Source: Apricaphanius iberus
Taxonomy: Eukaryota; Chordata; Actinopteri; Cyprinodontiformes; Aphaniidae
Assembly (NCBI GenBank): GCA_028564705.1
Contig: JAPXFQ010000831.1
Location: forward strand, 1,922,001-1,986,000
Direction: 5' to 3'
Length of the DNA: 64,000 nt
The translations under genes and the position numbers were made by a program. The notes under the pieces were generated by a model. That model was not told the DNA's origin, ran no database searches, and saw only the letters and a program-made list of their open reading frames with translations. Positions 61,484-64,000 of this stretch are shown here, piece by piece; within the stretch, counting starts at the first letter, position 1, and the number at the start of each line of letters is the position of its first letter.

Positions 61484-62640
61484 ATCCATCCATCCATTAA
61501 CCGCTGCTTATCCGGGGTCGGGTCGTGGCGGCAGCAGCTTAAGCAGAGAGATCCAGACACATTTCTCCCCAGCTACTTGTCCGGCTCCTCGGGAGGAATC
61601 CCAAGGCGTTCCCAGGCCAGCCGAGAGACATAGGCCCTACTGCATTTCCTGGGTCTTCCCCTGGGCCTCCCCCCCTTGGCCCGGAACACCTCACCAAGGA
61701 GGTCTAGGAGGCATCCTGACCAGATGCCCGAGCCACATCAAATGGCACCTCTCAATGTGAAGGAGCAGTGGTTCTCCTCTTAGTCCCCTCCGGATGACTG
61801 AGCTTCTCACCCTATCTCTAAGCGATAGCCCAGCCACCCTACGGAGGAAACTCATTTCAGCTGCCTGTGATCTCGTTCTTTTGGTCACCACCCAGAGTCT
61901 GTGAACATAGATGAGGGTAGGAACGTAGATCGAAAGCTTTTCCTTTCGACTCAGCTCTCTCTTCACCACGACAGACCACCACAGCGCCTGTATAACTGCA
62001 GACGCCTTACCAATCTGCCTATCAATCTCTCGCTCTATTTTTCTTTCATTCATGTACAAGACCCTCAGATACTTGAACTCCTCCAGTTGAGGAAGGACCT
62101 CATCCCTGACCTGGAGGAGGCACCCCACCCTTCTCCGGTTGAAGACCATGGTCTCGGATTTGGAGGTGCTGATTCTCATCCCAGCTGCTTCATACTCGAC
62201 TGCGAACCACTCCAGCAAAAGCTGTAGATCATGTTCCAATGAAGCCAACAGGACCAGATAATCTGCAAAAAAGACTCAATCCTGAGGCCACTGAAATGGA
62301 TCCCCTTAACACCTAGGCTACAAATCCTGTCCATAAAATTTATGAACAGAATCTGTGACAAAGGGCAAACTTGGCTGAGTCCAACTCTCACTGGAAACGA
62401 GGCCGACTTACTGCCGGCACAAGTCCACTAAACGCATGTAGATCGGTTGGGCGAACTCCCACGCACCCCTCAAGACCCTGCTGAGGGTTTAGAGCTGGTC
62501 CAGTGTTCCATAGCCAGGACGAAAACCACATTGTTCCTCCTGAATCCGAGGTTTGACTATCCGTCTGACCCTCCACTCTAGAACGCCTGAATAGGTTTAG
62601 AAGTGTGATCCCCTGTAGTTGGAACACCTTTTTAAATAAG
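61484..62640 (-). mobile_element. Rex3 non-LTR retrotransposon, 5'-truncated
   Basis: The minus-strand frame at 61691-62248 (185 codons) reads AAGMRISTSKSETMVFNRRR, then QLEEFKYLRVLYMNE, EREIDRQIGKASAVIQ, VVVKRELSRKEKLSIYVPTL and SFLRRVAGLSLRDRVRSSVI, the C-terminal part of the fish Rex3 reverse transcriptase. It ends with the usual GGATGG microsatellite tail (61484-61500 on the plus strand). Upstream remnants at 62176-62627 are out of frame. The endonuclease domain is missing. Confidence 0.9.
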
Positions 62641-62807
62641 GGGGCAACAGAGTGTCTTAACTTCTACATGCATATTATATATTAACTTCTACATACACAG
62701 TCTTCTCAACATCGGGGGACCTCACATACACAGGCACACTGTCCTCTATCACAGTGCCCAACTTTAACTCATTGAGTCCCGAGTGCATGATAGTATGGGG
62801 AGCCTAA

Positions 62808-63603
62808 TGCTGCATTCACACTGCCCCATACGTCAGCGTTAGCTGCGGTAAAATTACATGTAAAGTCTATGGTGGAGTACGTCAGAGGTCCGTCAAGGGC
62901 TCTGCGTTGCGTTGAGTACGTTGGCTCCGTCAACGACGCTTGCGTTTCATACGGCAACGTACCAACGCATGCGTTACAGAAGTTCAAGCTGAGTGCAAGT
63001 GCAAGCTGAACTTTTGACGGATCCAACGAAGTTACCGCAGTGCGGCAACCAATCAGAGCGTCTCACTGTAGTTATGTAACTATACGCCGTATCTTGAATG
63101 AAGCGCGGGCCCAGTGAAAACATTTTCAACAAACGCAGATTTAAAAAATCATAAATAACACTTACCGAAGACAGATGGACAGGCGGTCCTAAAGAGGAAC
63201 AGAAAACCTGTAGTTGGTGTCCTGGTAGGAGATTTAAGCTCCGATCCGGCCCAGAAGGTCGTAAAATTAGGTGCGGGACAGACGGAAGTAGCACTGAAAG
63301 CGAACCTCATCCATACGCAGCTCCTGGAGCAAATTGTTAAACTCCCCGAATTCAGAACTCATCTGATTAATGGCCGCTGATGCACCCGATGTCAACGTTG
63401 TCTAGCTTTATCTAGCTAATAAAGCCAAGCCACTCTCTCGTTACAATCCAACATAGTGCAGAATGTACGGCAACAGAGGAAGCCCCGCCCGTGCGTTGTT
63501 TTTTCCTCAGAAGAAGGCTATGGAAGCCAAAGGTACATGCGTCAAACTTCATCCGTTGGATGCGTTGCTCGACGTATCCAACGTATACGGTCTGAATGCA
63601 GCT
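62808..63603. mobile_element. MITE with TAA target-site duplication (family B)
   Basis: 796 bp with direct TAA on both sides (62805-62807 and 63604-63606). Terminal repeats are imperfect: left TGCTGCATTCACACTGCCCC and, read inward, right AGCTGCATTCAGACCGTATA. No intact transposase; the open frames at 62769-63294 show no recognised domain. Consistent with a PIF/Harbinger-type non-autonomous element. Confidence 0.7.
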
Positions 63604-63606
63604 TAA

Positions 63607-64000
63607 GTCTCCTCCCCTTCCGGTCGGCCCATGGGTCCCCAAATCAAAAAAATTATGAATTGAAGTTGATGGAGCGATAAAAGTTATTGTCTGGCCCGCT
63701 TTGTCGTACGTTCTGAATCACACATATGTTGTACTTCGACTTAAATGATAACTAACGATGTACGTTTCGGCTGTGTTTGTCCAGTGATTTGGAATTTATT
63801 TGATTGTAAAAATTGGCATTTGAAATGCCTACAAATCAGAAGACGCATATATGACGTTGTTTTGCTAACGGGAGTTAGCAATAGCTATGGGACGTAAAAC
63901 ACTCACCTAAGGCTTTTTTTGAGGTTTTTCTCGTTGTTAAATACTACTTTCTTCGTCCTGGAGACTACAGCCATCACTCTCATTCTTCTTCTGCAGTTGT
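63607..64000. other. Right edge of window, nothing recognised
   Basis: No supported exon or repeat boundary. CpG content rises slightly towards the end. A gene could start beyond the window, but no evidence for it is visible. Confidence 0.35.

Overview
The window looks like nuclear DNA of a teleost fish. It is AT-rich and intron-rich, has vertebrate GT-AG splice sites, and carries a typical fish repeat load: Rex3, L2-clade LINEs, Tc1-like elements, hAT and PIF/Harbinger-like MITEs. Three protein-coding genes can be assembled exon by exon. No RNA gene, CRISPR array or bacterial-type feature was found, and nothing supports a new multi-gene system.

Layout. 1-10.2 kb is repeats: an AAT microsatellite, two Tc1-like elements (1884-2425 and 2524-4088) and an L2-clade LINE (4086-6240) broken by an LTR-like insertion and a LINE tail. 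10.2-13.65 kb holds a cathepsin L gene (minus strand, seven coding exons, 334 aa) with its TATA box, a non-coding first exon and poly(A) signals. 13.65-25.6 kb is decayed repeats, including an RLE-type LINE fragment and the first copy of a TTA-type MITE. 25.6-34.85 kb holds a vestigial-like 2 gene (minus strand, four coding exons, 310 aa, Tondu domain) whose 6.4 kb second intron hosts a MITE and an L2 LINE. 35-49.5 kb is repeats, including one Tc1-like element that was invaded at least three times. 49.77-59.3 kb holds ythdf2 (plus strand, five coding exons, 636 aa, YTH m6A-reader domain) with a hAT element in intron 2. 59.8-64 kb is an L1/Tx1-like LINE fragment, a 5'-truncated Rex3 and a TAA-flanked MITE.

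The three genes have unrelated jobs (lysosomal proteolysis, TEAD-dependent transcription, m6A mRNA reading) and only share a neighbourhood. The most useful observations are: a 66-nt in-frame cassette exon and a possible intronic poly(A) isoform at the ythdf2 3' end; a CTCF-like motif retained in all three copies of one MITE family; two perfect CTCF-consensus matches; and several transposon insertions with readable target-site duplications. Exon joins were made by hand from splice signals, reading phase and family knowledge. Repeat family names rest on remembered consensus sequences and were not searched.
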